Position numbers and translations under genes: made by a program. Positions 23,330-34,883 of a stretch of 64,000 nucleotides of DNA are shown here, piece by piece (position 1 is the first letter of the stretch; each line of letters begins with the position of its first letter). This stretch comes from Nereocystis luetkeana. Its lineage: Eukaryota > Sar > Phaeophyceae > Laminariales > Laminariaceae. The notes below the pieces were generated by a model. It ran no database searches. It was not told the origin of the DNA and saw only the letters and a program-made list of their open reading frames with translations. The stretch spans positions 3,679,545 to 3,743,544 of the forward strand of contig JARUPZ010000021.1 of assembly GCA_031213475.1 (NCBI GenBank). Reading direction: 5' to 3'.

Positions 23330-23725
23330 GTAGTATGGTCATATTCTACTTCCTAGTCGACTTGGTGCCTTGCTACCCTGTCTGCCATCTCCTTCCTACT
23401 TTCGTCTACCGCCGTTTCCCTTCTACCCCTCCTGTTCCCCCCCCTCTCCGCATTCACTCGGTCGGGCTTTATGCCACTTCTCCTGTTGCCCCCTCCCCCC
23501 CCGTTCCTTTGGGCACCATCCACGGCGGATGCGCGGCGCTGTCTACTCATCTCAGCCTCAGCCTCGTGCCACCTCACCATGAACCGTTCGGCTGCTTCAA
23601 GGATCCCCCGGTACCACTTCCCCGCCTTTTTGGCTGCTGTGGACCACAACGCGGTCTCAACTCCAAACACCAAGGGGGCAACTTCCGTTGACCCTTCGGT
23701 GGCTCGGAACTCCCTAAACTGCTGT
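23330..23725 (-). mobile_element. LINE 3'-end fragment
   Basis: Minus-strand frame reads VETALWSTAAKKAGKWYRGI, LEAAERFMVRWHEAEAEMSR. This is clearly related to the C-terminus of the LINE at 43.5 kb (TAQKAGRWFQRVEEGAEAFM, RKWHTDEKEASAERHR). Only the last ~100 codons and the 3' region remain. The adjoining 22975-23120 stretch resembles 23296-23420, so two diverged copies of the same 3' region lie side by side. Confidence 0.7.
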
Positions 23726-24469
23726 GTACCTGGTACGAGATAACGGAAATAACGCCATCAAATGGTTGATTATGTTTGATTGGCTCAGGCTTGGGGTTAC
23801 TTCTGCTCGTCTCATGCACAGAGTTTGTCAACCATTTTCTCGAATTGGTGGTACGCTATCCTCTTTTTTTTGCAAAATGCTTAATAGTGAGCTACGTCGT
23901 ATATACCAGGTACATTATATAGTGTGCAAGCGCAGGAGGAGTGAGTGGCATCATGCTGAACGCGTGTCGTCGATCTCCTCGCTATTTTTTTAGATGATGA
24001 GTCTACAGGGCGACACTCCTCTACGAGCTGCTTCGTCATGAAGTACGTGACAGAGAACAATGGTACTTGAAAAAAAAAGAAAAAGTTGAACAACTTCAAC
24101 CGCCGTGAGATATCGAGATTTTGAAAGTTTCCTCTAAAAATCCTGTTTTCATATTTTTCAAGCCGCGAAAGAAGGAGATGGAGATAACCCCCCCCCCGCC
24201 CCAACCATGCCCTGGATACGAAACCAGCGGTAACAACGCGGTTCACAGCTCGTGTTGTTATTGTTTTCACCGCGCACCCAGTTTTGCGAGTTTCGCTCCG
24301 TTGCACCCCCCCGCCCACCTGCTGTGTGCCTTCTGCGCGTTCGCTGCGCCTTCAATGTACGAGTCATACGTACGAGTACTTGTTGTGCTGACGTACATAC
24401 TGGCTGCTGTAGTAGTGCTACCCACGTACATATTATCTTGCCTGTACTACAAACATGCTTGTACCGTAA

Positions 24470-24600
24470 CAATGCGAGCAAACGCCCCCCGGGACGCTAC
24501 AAATTCTACAGGTGTAAAAATACGCCCCGGGGCGTTCACTGTGACACCCCCGGGGCGTTTCCCGAAAAATAAAATCGGGCCTTTTGGTCCTCCATCGTAG
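24470..24600 (+). repeat. CCCCGGGGCGTT repeat block 1
   Basis: CGCCCCGGGGCGTTCAC and CCCCCGGGGCGTTTCCCG close together, with AAATCGGGCC. See block 2 at 25215. Confidence 0.7.
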
Positions 24601-25214
24601 CGTTACGGAAACACAAAAAAAAATGCGCACGCCTCACACGCGCACGCGAACAGTACAGCCAGCAGCAGGTGTTGGTCATAACGGCCGCAACGCAGCAGCA
24701 CCGACGAGGCACTCTTTTTAACATTTTGGCACAAGAGATAACCGTAGTGGCGGGGGGAGGTGGGATTGCATATGCTTCGCACCCGGAGCAGCAGTGCGGG
24801 CAGAATGAACATGATATCATGTTCGAGTTACGTAGTACTCTGTCTGTTTTTTTGCTGGCTGTATTAGCGTTTTCCAGTTCGATGACCCCTGGGCTTCGTC
24901 TTGCCTGGTCATCAGGAACCTAGCCAACCATTATGGTGTCCACATCAGCACGAGCTGTTATTCAACGCCACACCACAATTTCTGTGTTGAACAGCACGGC
25001 AATCGTTGAAGTGGCGGAGTCGCACTCTTTTTTTTTCTTGAAGGCAGAACCTGTAACACATGTTTGGTTCTCTGTCCGCGCCTGACGTTCTTCTGTCTGT
25101 TCTATTGTCTTTGCTCAAAAATACGAATCTGCCCACACGCCAGGCCCAAGTTTCCTATGTAAAGCACCCCTTTGCCTGCTTCGGAAACAGCTCCATCTCC
25201 GACACGCAAAATGA

Positions 25215-25400
25215 CTTGCCAGCGCGACCCCGGGGCGTTTACCCCAAAAAATGTTAAAAGGGAGAGTTCAATGTGATATCGTGGCGTTTTCCTCATTTTA
25301 CTCCTGAGGGAGGGCGTTTACTCCGGATTTTGCCCGTTTTCGTTAAAATAGCGCCCCGGGGCGTTTACCGGGGTGGCGGCGTTTACTCGCACTATTAAGG
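25215..25400 (+). repeat. CCCCGGGGCGTT repeat block 2
   Basis: CGACCCCGGGGCGTTTACCC, GGGCGTTTACTCCGG, CGCCCCGGGGCGTTTACCGG and GGCGTTTACTCGC; four units in 185 bp, with a perfect CGCCCCGGGGCG palindrome. Confidence 0.75.
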
Positions 25401-25662
25401 GATTAAAGCTCTATTAGGTGTGGGTACTACTGTGTATGTATCACACACGCAGCTTGACAGGATGAGTTTCGACGAAATACTCGATCTCACAGCTCACATG
25501 TTTTTCAGTTTTTCAGTTTTTTTTTTCCCGGACATGGCCTTATACGAGGTATTATTCGATGGTTTTCTACGTATGTATGTGTTGTACGAGTATGAGTTGA
25601 GAGTCTATCTGACAGACTGATATACTCATAAGATTAAAAGGCAACAGCTGCTATTAATAGGA

Positions 25663-25735
25663 GATCGAGGATTTCGTAGAAACTCATATTTGCACCGCTT
25701 GTGTGTGATACTTCGATCGCGCGTACTACGCACGT
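25663..25735 (+). repeat. 72-bp dispersed repeat, copy 2
   Basis: GATCGAGGATTTCGTAGAAA and GTGTGATACTTCGATCGCGC, close match to the copy at 12229. Confidence 0.78.
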
Positions 25736-27764
25736 GTTTATGTGGCCAAATGATAGGCAATGCAGGGCGCTCGCTTTACCAGCGGCCTATGGTAGTGGCA
25801 CAAGGATCTTCAGTCAAGTAAAATTCTACCTCGCAAATATCTATGTCGCAAGAGACTGGACGGCTGTAAAAAAGACGAGCAAGGTGGGGGGGGGTTATTT
25901 TTGAACTCAAGTAATTTAACCGTAAAAAGTACAGTAGGAATTCGGGGAGACAATGATTTATTTTCTGAAATCGGGGAGACGAAACGGGTACGTAGCGGTA
26001 ACGGGAAACCAGTTCACCCCGCCCACCCATCGCTGTGCGCGAGATAAGCCGACAATGCCATCGATTTATGTTTGTTTTGCAGTGTGGCCCCTTTGGGTAG
26101 ACGTTTCCGGTTTCGAGTTTCGGTGAAATCATCAGTAAAGCGAACTTCTCGTGAGTCATGTGCTGTCGCTGACCGCGCGAGGAGCAGTAGTAGTCACGTG
26201 TTGATAACTAATCTTCCTGAGGCAGCTGTTTGGCTAAGGGGATACCAGTATATTGTAAATCGGCTCAAAGTCAACCTACTCGTAGAGTCGTTTTACAAGC
26301 CACAGCATGCCGAGCCGGCCGAGTCAGCCTAGAGTCTTACCAAGCACAGCATCCAAGCACTGACAACCACTGCCATAGGGTTCGGGTTAGGGTGCGAATT
26401 CGGGCCGGATGGGATAGCCAACAGTACTCGATCAGTGGACGAGCAGTGAGATAAAAGAATGAGTAAAGGTATCGGAGATGGTCACGTACAGTAGTGCTGT
26501 CAGGAGTACAGCGGTACACCAGTACGGGTGTACATATATACCTCGTACGCGTATGTACTGCGTGTACCGCGGCAGTACCAAGTGGCATACACTTTGGGCA
26601 TGACATACTCTGCGAGGTACTGAGGCGTACCGGGAAAATTGGGCATAGCGTCTACCAGTGGTACCTGGTATGAAGTACTGGGGCGTAGCGTACTCCAAGG
26701 TGCTCGTGCACGCCTACACGTAGCGGCCGTATATATACCGAGTATACTACTGTTTGCATGTATACCCGCAGTGCAATTGATACTGCTATGATTGGCCAGG
26801 TATATGCAAGGTAACTATTTCCTACAAAATAGGTCATCGTAACATCGGTACAACGGCAGTGCAAGACAACAGCAGTATGATGCCGACGATCGTTCAGGCA
26901 TGGCGTACCACGGTGAGGTACTGGGGCGTGTTCGGTATTCTAGGCTTGGCGCGCACACAGCAGTTGTGAGGTAACCGGTATACACTGGACCACACCTACT
27001 CCGGGGGGCTTATATTGATCAGAACCCACGATGGACCTCAAAACCGTACATCCCCCTTTGTTTACCTGCCATAGTTGGTTCTCAGTATATAATTCGACGT
27101 ACCCTCGCGCATAAATGCTCTGGTTATAGCGTACTCTTGAGTGCTGTGAGGTAGCACTGGCACTGGGGACGTGCACTGGACATTGGCAAGTGTTTCAAAA
27201 TATTGTTGTTGGACCGCACATTGTGGGGTCCGTTGTTGGCGCCGCTTTGTGGCTCTTTTGTCTGTTTCGCCGCCCAAAGCGTAAAGGCTATTAATAAGCT
27301 ACTAAAGACTACCAGGTATGCAACAGCAGTGCGTATGGCAAAAATATGTACCGTAGTATACCCGGGTATTTTTTCAATTATTGTACGTATCGTTCTCGTA
27401 TATAGCCCGAGGGGATATACTGTCGTATTAATAGATACTTGCGGAACAAAAAAAAAAAACGCGGCAACAAGATAGTGGCGTCTTGTCCTCGCCGCTATCT
27501 CAGGCGTGAGATAGTGGCGAGAGAGGCCCCTTTTTGTTGGATTTTCATATCTTGGGAACTTAGTGGACCAACCTTGGTCTGCATGCGCGGTGTACCTGCG
27601 TTTTATTTGGCATCATATTTCTGAGATGGAAATAAAACAGCCACAAAAGTGGTACCATAAGGGCCCATCTTAACGAGAAACTTATTTTTTGTGAAATGTA
27701 CTCCGCCAATCTTTTTTTCGTTTGATTTGATTCGCATCTGATTGGTCGAAAAGTGAATCACCCA

Positions 27765-27971
27765 TCAGGCATTTTGATGTTTGATTCGAGTAAACAAAAA
27801 AGTAAAACAAAAAACAAAAACGACGACAAGAATTATTTTGTGACTTCTTTCGCTCTTCGTGTTATTCAAATCGGGGAGTTTGTCCAACTCGACGTGGCAT
27901 GTTCCTGAAACCGAAGCGAACCGCTTAAGTTGAGCCCCATCGTCGACTGCTTCACAGCTGAGATCCGCCAT
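27765..27971 (-). CDS. Small ORF with C-terminal hydrophobic segment
   Basis: 68 codons starting MADLSCEAVDDGAQLKRF, passing VELDKLPDLNNTKSERSHK and ending in IILVVVFVFCFTFLFTRIKH, which would read as a tail anchor. Start context GAGAATGGC is acceptable. The hydrophobic end, however, is encoded by a T-rich stretch that would yield Phe/Leu/Val in any T-rich frame, and no homolog is recognised. It begins a GC-rich, repeat-free island (27850-28340) inside CASP intron 1. Could be a first exon, a nested gene or chance. Confidence 0.22.
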   Translation of the reverse strand: MADLSCEAVDDGAQLKRFASVSGTCHVELDKLPDLNNTKSERSHKIILVVVFVFCFTFLFTRIKHQNA

Positions 27972-28345
27972 TCTCGAGAGACAGGGCCACCGGAGCAGCC
28001 GCAGCGCGAGATCCGACGGCCCCTAGCACAGATTAGACCATCCGCGGCGCCTGAAAAACATACAAGGCCGTCGCAAACCCAGTGTTGCATCCCTCTTTTC
28101 CTCGCAAACCACACGAGCACCGACCAGATCACGACTTCGCGCAGAAGTCCGATCACTGACTGTATCCCCGTCGCTGCTGCCTGCGTGGGGCTTCGGGGCT
28201 GCGCCAGCCACCCAAGACATCCCAAGAGCGATAGCCTCTTCGGCGATGCCGGCAGAAACAACTGGCCGCTGCCCGCGGCGCCCCGGGGAGGACGCGGGCC
28301 GTCGCTCGCCTCGTTGGTTGCCCTTTGGTGTTCGTTGACCCTCGA
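27972..28345. other. GC-rich repeat-free island in CASP intron 1
   Basis: No copy of any repeat family seen here, high GC and several CpG-rich stretches. Frames are open on both strands (for example + from 27930, - from 28261) but neither shows a recognisable protein. It may be a promoter or alternative first exon region; nothing decides between these. Confidence 0.3.
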
Positions 28346-28604
28346 GCGTTATTCGATCTACAAAAAAAAACGCTATTTCTGGATAGGACCCAAAGGCATA
28401 TTTTTCACGAAATTCTGGTCGAATAAAATCGCATTTTTTTCCCCCCGTTCTACTATCATGAAAAAGGTTTCTCGTTAAGACGGGGCCCTAACGTGCGGTC
28501 TTACAACCTACGAAATAATGTGCAGCAAGCGGCGTAAAGTTGCCCCTCACCTCCACAAATATTCGGCGCACCCGTACGTGATAACAAACCTACGTACGTA
28601 CAAC

Positions 28605-28665
28605 ACACCGTGGCATGCTTCGATCGAAGTATCACACCAAGCCTGCAAATAGGAGTTTGAAGAAA
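28605..28665 (-). repeat. 72-bp dispersed repeat, copy 3
   Basis: ATGCTTCGATCGAAGTATCA then CACCAAGCCTGCAAATAGGA, inverted and more diverged. Confidence 0.65.
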
Positions 28666-28962
28666 AAATTGAAACCAACAGTTTTTGTTTTTTGTCTTTT
28701 GTTTTTGTTTTTTTGCTTCTCAAAAATTTATTTTTCAATTTTTTCAAAAATATACACGAAGTATATGCACTGGAATTGAGAAGAGGGGTGGATGCGGAAA
28801 ATTATTCGGCCTGCCACCCTGGCTCCACCCGCCTAGCTGATCGCATCCTCTGGTGTAAGGCCCCCGAAATGACCCCTGGCCCTCGGCATACACATCGCCG
28901 CAGGGCTGAGAGCAAAAGCGATGGGTCGGCCGTAATAATCAACTATTGATCAACTTGTACTC

Positions 28963-29285
28963 ACCTCGGATAGATTATCGATTCCCACATTTCATGATCG
29001 ATAGCCCTTTGAAGGCAGGTGTGTTCCCGGTCTTGGGATTATCTGCAGTAGCTCTCAAGTTGTCGGGTGGGAACCGTGGAGTCCGGCTCTCATGTTGCCC
29101 CGTGGGACTCGTGGAGTCTACATGCTCCACAGCAGTAGCACATGTTTCCTGGGTTGGATATGTACTACTCTTACGCAGATCCTGCGCAGCCTCTCCCAAC
29201 GGCGCGTGAAGAACTACTGTAGACGATCTAATCTGTAGATAGATTAGATAGATCAGATAGATAATGACATGCGGGAAATTGTCCA
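28963..29285 (+). repeat. R6 (GATCT-rich) repeat copy
   Basis: R6 order: CCGGACAGATCATCGATTCC, a GATCTGTATGATCT stretch, CTAGCTCATGTTGCC, CATGTTTCCTGGGTTGG, CAGATCCTGCGCAGC, then GATGATCTATCTGTAGAT. This copy has all parts in order. Confidence 0.78.
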
Positions 29286-29794
29286 CATCGATCCCTCCTC
29301 CATGCTCCAGCAGTATCAGTAGTATTCCAGCGGTGTTTATCAACAGCAACCTTCCTTGAAAACCCCTACCGGGCTTACATGTACGCACGCACGCTTGCGT
29401 ACCCAATAATATCCTGACATCAGAACTCGTTTGACACGACAGTCCAGGCAGGGAGCTACCGGGCGCTGGTAGCTACAATAACATTACACAAGGCAACTAC
29501 ACGTACAATGTACTGATATCACTTGGCCCACACCTGGTACACACCTCGTAGCGTGAAGCGTACCCGTATAATACCGTACTACAGGCAAAGATAAGACACT
29601 CTCTGACACGGTTTTCCGGGTAGATATTCTCCGAGACAGGAAGGAGGGCACAAAATGAAAAAGGGAAGGATTATTCAAGATCGGGAACCGTTTTGAGAAT
29701 CATCTGCTGTTTTTATTGTTCCTGAGAGAAGTAAGCACTCGTCGGCTTTTTTGGTTCCATCATCTTTGGCGAAAAGAACTCTCTCACTCTGATA

Positions 29795-29900
29795 TTACGG
29801 GGGACCATAGTTAATAGGACCAAATATTGTTAGTAAAAATGGTTAAATATATAGGTTTTTATGTATACCATAGGTCTTATTAACTATGGTCCCCCGTAAT
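29795..29900 (+). mobile_element. MITE-A copy
   Basis: Near-perfect: ATTACGGGGGACCATAG to CTATGGTCCCCCGTAAT. The outermost ATTAC/GTAAT pair suggests a TA or ATTA target. Confidence 0.93.
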
Positions 29901-30534
29901 AGCAGCAACTCGGCACTGCTGCGTGGTCGATCGCGTGTTCGTGGGAACACCAGGCGGACACACCACGGAACGGGGAGGACAGACCGGTAGAGCACGCGAA
30001 CAGGCAGGTCTGCTGCTTGTACCCGTAGCTAGCCAGCGGTTGCTGGGCCAGGTATTCCGTGACTGACTTTCTCAGACATCGTCCAGATATTTCCCCGGAC
30101 GCACCGCTTTAAGCGTTTTCATGCTCTCCGTTGTTCTCCGTTGTCGTCGAAATCTAACCGGAAGTTCGCCCGAGGGGGTGTGCGATCTTACGTGTTAGCT
30201 GGCGCCTGACACGCGGTATTGTAACTGGTTGTTCACGTGCCTTGCATACGAGTTACTTTGACATTTTTACCTGCAGTTTGGTACTCGCACCTATTTCACC
30301 GTACGTATTGTAATGCAAACACCTGACTGGCATGCGTACATAGCTACGATACTGCAATGGTTGCCGATCAGTCTTGATTACGGGTACCTTGTGCGTATGA
30401 CAAGAGTTTGCGATCACCGGTGTGAGCACCAGACACCGACATATCTCTTACGATCAGTATTGATCTATCCATGCGTCGTGTGCGTCTCGTCTGATTGTAA
30501 CGGTTGGAACGGACTGCAGTACAAGAAAAGCGCA

Positions 30535-30790
30535 CCCCGGACAGATCATCGATCCCCACTTCAGGATCTAGGTATTTCTCGGAAGATCTGTGGGATTGGG
30601 ATCTAGCTCGTGTTGCCGCCTTGGAGCCGTATAACCTACACAACCTAGCGCATGTTTCCTGGGTGGGATCCATATGTACTACGCAGACCCTGCAGAATCT
30701 CTCACGAAGGTAGGCGAGGAACTAGATGATCTGTGAGCAGATCGATCAGATAGATCATCATCTCTGGGCGAGATGTGCAATATTGGACGC
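30535..30790 (+). repeat. R6 repeat copy
   Basis: CGGACAGATCATCGATCCCC, CTAGCTCGTGTTGCCGCC, GCATGTTTCCTGGGTGGG and GATCGATCAGATAGATCATC. Confidence 0.8.
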
Positions 30791-31019
30791 TGTGATACCT
30801 GGTATGCTGTTCGCCCCTTCAGGATTTTAGTGGAGCAAAAAAATAAGGCCTGCGAAAGCTGACGATGACCGTGAGTTTGCACAGAGGTGCGGTCGTTTTT
30901 TTTGCTCTCGGCGCTCGATTTCTCTGGAAGCGGAAAGAGCCGGAAAGCTTGCCCGATTCCGAAACACGTGTTTCTACGGGAAAATGTCCGGCCTCTCTCT
31001 CTCGTGGTCTCTCTCGTTG

Positions 31020-31021
31020 AT

Positions 31022-31066
<45 letters not shown>
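31020..31066 (+). repeat. (GA)n microsatellite
   Basis: About 20 GA units preceded by CT-rich DNA (30990-31015), giving a potential GA/CT hairpin. Confidence 0.93.
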
Positions 31067-31067
<1 letters not shown>

Positions 31068-31136
31068 TTCTGAGAATATGATGTTCGACGTTTAGCATCC
31101 CCTACCGTTGTTGCCGAGAAAACTATCGAAAGCGCC

Positions 31137-31234
31137 TTAACCCCTTTAGAACCGCAGTCCCGTTCTGGGGACAAAACTACTTGATATTTGACTGGTTTGT
31201 CCCCAAAACGGGACTGCGGTTCTAGATGGGTTAA
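31137..31234. mobile_element. MITE-B copy
   Basis: TTAACCCCTTTAGAACCGC to GCGGTTCTAGATGGGTTAA. Confidence 0.9.
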
Positions 31235-31325
31235 AACAACCACTCACACCCCTGTGCGACATCGGTGCTCTTTATGGTACAGCATAGGCCACACGAAGCA
31301 GCCTGGGCGGCTGGGGTAGGTATTT

Positions 31326-31428
31326 GCGGGGGACCACAGTAAATAGGACCAAATATTGCTGGTAAAAATAGGTAAATGTATCGGGTTTTTTGTGCACCGT
31401 AGGTCCTATTTACTATGGTTCCCCGTAA
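31326..31428 (+). mobile_element. MITE-A copy
   Basis: GCGGGGGACCACAGTAAAT to TACTATGGTTCCCCGTAAA. Confidence 0.9.
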
Positions 31429-31526
31429 ATAGGAGATTGGGGATGCGTCTGAAGGGCGCCGGGGGGAATGTGTGTTCGACACGCGGGCAGCATGGCGATA
31501 AACTGTACCTGTTGCGCGCTCTATTT

Positions 31527-31628
31527 CCGGGGGACCATAGTAAATAAGACCAGATATTGTTGATGAAAAAAGGTAAATGTATAGGTTTTTGTGTGTACCT
31601 TAGGTCCTATTTACTATGGTCCCTCGTC
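31527..31628 (+). mobile_element. MITE-A copy
   Basis: GGGGGACCATAGTAAATAAG to CTATTTACTATGGTCCCTCG; ~100 bp from the previous copy. Confidence 0.9.
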
Positions 31629-31812
31629 GTAAAAGGTCTGCAAGACCGCACGCGTCGCTTTTGTAGGTCGCTGTATACCTGGGTCCCAATACCTGAAGTA
31701 GACTGCGCTTGTCGCTACCTCGGCCGCTCTACCTGGGGTCGTCCCCAAGTAGTAGGAGCAGGAGCAAGTAAATACCGTGCCAGGTATATACATGCATTCG
31801 CTGAGAAAGATA

Positions 31813-31917
31813 TTACGGGGGATCATAGTTAATAGGACCAAATATTGTTAGTAAAAATGGTTAAACATATTGGTTTTTATGTATACCATAGGTCCTACTA
31901 ACTACGGTCCCCCGTAG
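31813..31917 (+). mobile_element. MITE-A copy
   Basis: TTACGGGGGATCATAGTTAA to ACTAACTACGGTCCCCCGTA; third copy within 600 bp. Confidence 0.9.
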
Positions 31918-32159
31918 TAGTGATAGCACAGAATAACTTTATGGTTACCTGGTATTTGTTGGCTGTATACTGATATATCAACCATGGCTCTCTATTAATA
32001 GTGGCTATGCACGATAGTTCTGCGCTGCAATAGAGGAGGAGAAGCACAGCAGTGTTCGTTCGTTTTTGCCCCTGCCTCTCGTGCAGTAGCCGCACGGGCA
32101 TAGTCAAGGCACACGAGCGAATGGCGCGTCCGTGTGCGCTGCTGTTGGTAGGCCTAGCA

Positions 32160-32300
32160 CGTACAGTAGCGCCTTCTCTTCACATTGAACCGTTATGTCT
32201 ACCCATCCCACATCAGTACGCCCAGCGCCCGTCGTGATGATTAATTCCAGTAGAGAGATGCAAATTATGTGGTCACAGCGTATGAGACAGAGAAAACCGA
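32160..32300 (+). repeat. F1-family arm fragment
   Basis: TTCTCTTCACATTGAACCG, then ACCCATCCCACATCAGTACG and TGTGGTCACAGCG match one arm of the F1 foldback (right-arm orientation) with many substitutions. Confidence 0.6.
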
Positions 32301-32309
32301 TGCAGCAGT

Positions 32310-33090
32310 AAAATTTATTGCTGGAGTTACGTACCAGGTATGTGTTGCAATCCCCGGCACGAGGGGTATGTACGCGCACTGTTAGTACGTCTCTCCATGG
32401 ACGCACGAGCACGACTATGTTATCAGTGATCCCGATTGTCGTAAGTACATGAGAAACGGCAATTTGTGTGTATTCTTCACATTCTACCGTTCTTTACGCC
32501 CGTCGACTTGCGGCACACCCCGTGTCCGTGGCCGTTCTCCGTCCTAGAGAGGTACACGCTCGGTGGTCACAAGACTACGAGGAGACAACGCAGCAAAGAT
32601 GTAGGTTGACAGGCTTTGAACCGCTTGGCCGACAATCTGTCAAGGAGCTCCAACACTAGAACTAGTATACCCTGGTATTTTCGGTTTTTTATGGCCTTGA
32701 CAAGGCCAAAACTTGACTCTCTACCGACATCTTTGCGACGCAGTGCCGTGTCGTCGTGCTGGGTACGGAGTAGACAACATACACACGCCAGCAATCAGCA
32801 TCAATAGTTATTTTGTTTGGCTCGCTAAGCGACGAACCCATACGGCAGTAGCAATTTGTACCGGGTTCCAGGCGTGTATTGCAAACCCTGGCGCAAGGGT
32901 ACGTACTCGTACCGTCCGTACGTCTCTCCTTGGGTACGCGAGCACTCCTTTGTCGTCATTGGTATCGTGAGTGTTAAGTGCGCTGCATACCCTGATACCA
33001 GGGTGCGTACGTGCTCGTACTGTTATTAACAATAGTGTCTCTCTATGGGCACACGAGCGGCACTGACTGTATGTTATCAATGCTATCATG
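32310..33090 (+). repeat. Three related ~110-bp units plus Cys/Thr-free filler
   Basis: Units at 32325-32430, 32845-32965 and 32985-33085 share CAGG(T/C)(A/G)TGT(A)TTGCAA..., a GTACG(T/C)CTCTC...CACGAGCA-type middle and GTTATCA...GTAT ends. Between them lie F1 fragments and sequence without a gene. A (CCTG)n tract is at 33185-33245. Confidence 0.6.
32460..32605 (+). repeat. F1-family arm fragment
   Basis: TTCTTCACATTCTACCG, CCCGTCGACTTGCGGCACA and GGTGGTCACAAGACTACG match the right-arm orientation of foldback F1. Confidence 0.65.
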
Positions 33091-33591
33091 ATCACATTAG
33101 CAGCAGTCGTCGTGTTTGTCTGGCTCCCAAAAACGACGATCCCATGGCACCTGCCCATATCACATGCACCTGTCTCGTCGCTCTGTTTGCCGTCTGCCTG
33201 CCTGCCTACCTGCCTGCCTGCCTATATACCTGCTGTCTATGGTTGCCTGCCTAATCCCGCATGCTCGGGAAGCAGCCCGACGAGACGTGATGACGCAGAT
33301 GATGAGAAAGCGACCATGGCATCACGCCACGCCTCGCCGTGCCATGCCTAGCCACGACACGCCATGCCACACTACGCGTTGCATCATCACACATCGATCG
33401 CCGACGGCACGTCTTACTTCTGAGCTATATCGGCAGTATTTTACTGCTCCAAACAATATCCCACACTAATTCCAAGTTGTTGGGCCCCCCAAAAAACGGG
33501 TTCCATTATGTGGGGGTTACCTTTGACCCGCCCGCACCGCCCCCCCCCCCCCCCCCCCCCCCGCCGTTCCACCGCCTTTTTCGATGCGCAG

Positions 33592-33654
33592 GTTGTTCTG
33601 GGATTCTGGAAGGAGTTCAACTTAGACGGAAGGCGTCTTCAGCTTGACAAGCAG
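33592..33654 (+). CDS. CASP: CASP exon 2
   Basis: Encodes residues 29-49, VVLGFWKEFNLDG then RRLQLDKQ. It is flanked by GCGCAG and GTGCGA splice signals and is phase 0 at both ends. The FWK-F-L-----L block is the conserved N-terminal landmark of CASP/CUX1 proteins (W-K-FDL--L---LD in plants and animals). CASP is a Golgi membrane protein made mostly of coiled coil. In animals it is a splice product of CUX1 without the DNA-binding CUT and homeodomain parts; in yeast the equivalent is COY1, which acts in intra-Golgi retrograde transport. A long C run lies just upstream of the acceptor. The next exon is 13,455 bp away, yet the junction LDKQ|GLELQD restores the family alignment. Confidence 0.85.
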
Positions 33655-34060
33655 GTGCGATGGTCTATGTATTAAGTATGAATCGGCTGTCTTGTTTCTA
33701 CGGCCTGTGGATTGTTATATCTGCTGGTTGTATGTAGTATTGCTACTGGCGGCCGTGTTTTCGCCGGCTGGTGTGTTTCTATATACCGGCTGCAGAAAAT
33801 TTACTGAATGCAGCTGTCTTCCATTGCCTCGTACGTACTGATGTACGTATGTACTGATGTACAGTAAGTACCTGGTACATGACAATCCGAGTGTCGCAGC
33901 CGTAATTGCCCCCGATGAAAAGTTCTGTAGAATTACTGCTGCTCCATTGTCTCAGAGCAGCGCGTGCGTACCTGGTCTGGTGCCTGCTGCTGCCTCGATT
34001 GCATTGTGTGTTACGTGTCACCTGGTGCCTTACTAATATAGGAAAGCGTCCCTACTATTA

Positions 34061-34155
34061 TTAACCCTTTTAGGACCGCAGTCCCGTTTTGGGGACAAAC
34101 TTCTTGGAATTTGACTGCTTTGCCCCCAAAACGGGACTCCAGTACCAAAGGGCCC
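34061..34155. mobile_element. MITE-B copy
   Basis: TTAACCCTTTTAGGACCGC to GGGACTCCAGTACCAAAGGG. Confidence 0.88.
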
Positions 34156-34883
34156 AAGCTAGATTACAAAAGCGCAGTACGTACATGGTAAGGGCATAAA
34201 TAGCTGGTACGATACAAAACAGCATCGCTAGCATGTGGGCATACAGGCGTTCGCGCTTAAGAGTACAGCCCTGTTATTAGAGCCAGTCATAAACAGATCA
34301 GTAGCTTCAGCCAGTAGACTACCTGGTACGTAGGTAACGGCAGGCAGGTACGTCTACAGCAGTTCAGCCTCGAGATCAGCCGATCCCTGTCGACACAGCT
34401 TTGATGTAGATACAGGACGAGACGGGCTCACTCTGTTGTAATAGGTTGTCCTGTTAATTAGGTCAACCTTGAGATCGACAGATCAATCACGGCCGTGATA
34501 GGTTGATCGAGACACGGGAGGAGACGCGTTCTTTCCGCAACACGCACTGTCGTCGTACCACCGCCGAAGCTAAAAGTGTTGGACTACCCCTTTTTTCTAT
34601 GTGATACCGCTAAACGTATCCGCTCGAATCCCCAAGTACTTTGAACTGCCCCCACTTCTTTGGGGACAAACTATTACGAGCGGCACAGTCACCTGAACCC
34701 ACGATGGACTTGAAGAAAAAAAAAAAAAAAAAACAGGTACCAGCTGTCCCCGTATGTTTTCACACAATGTTTCACGCGTCGGACAGACCAGCTCACCGTA
34801 GTAGCTCGAGCTAGCTCTTTCCGAGGGTACGTAGATCACGGGTGAAGTACATGAACGATATTTTAGCTGCACATATTCTCCCG

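Larger units (their letters stand above)
23726..27764. other. CASP intron 1, no gene
   Basis: Holds the CCCCGGGGCGTT blocks and one 72-bp repeat. Tandem-looking GTACGTACG-rich DNA at 26450-26950 contains several TACCTGGTA motifs. A + frame at 26072-26332 is discussed under rejected items. Confidence 0.5.

Noticed and set aside
26072..26332. 86-codon plus frame after a TTTGTTTTGCAG acceptor
   Set aside because: No recognisable motif, competing minus frame of similar quality, no donor in phase with any neighbour.
30860..30880. ATGACC|GTGAGT as an alternative CASP start exon of two codons
   Set aside because: In phase and with a strong donor, but it lies in repeat-flanked DNA, and a 2-codon coding exon is a weak case against the 28-codon exon at 20333.
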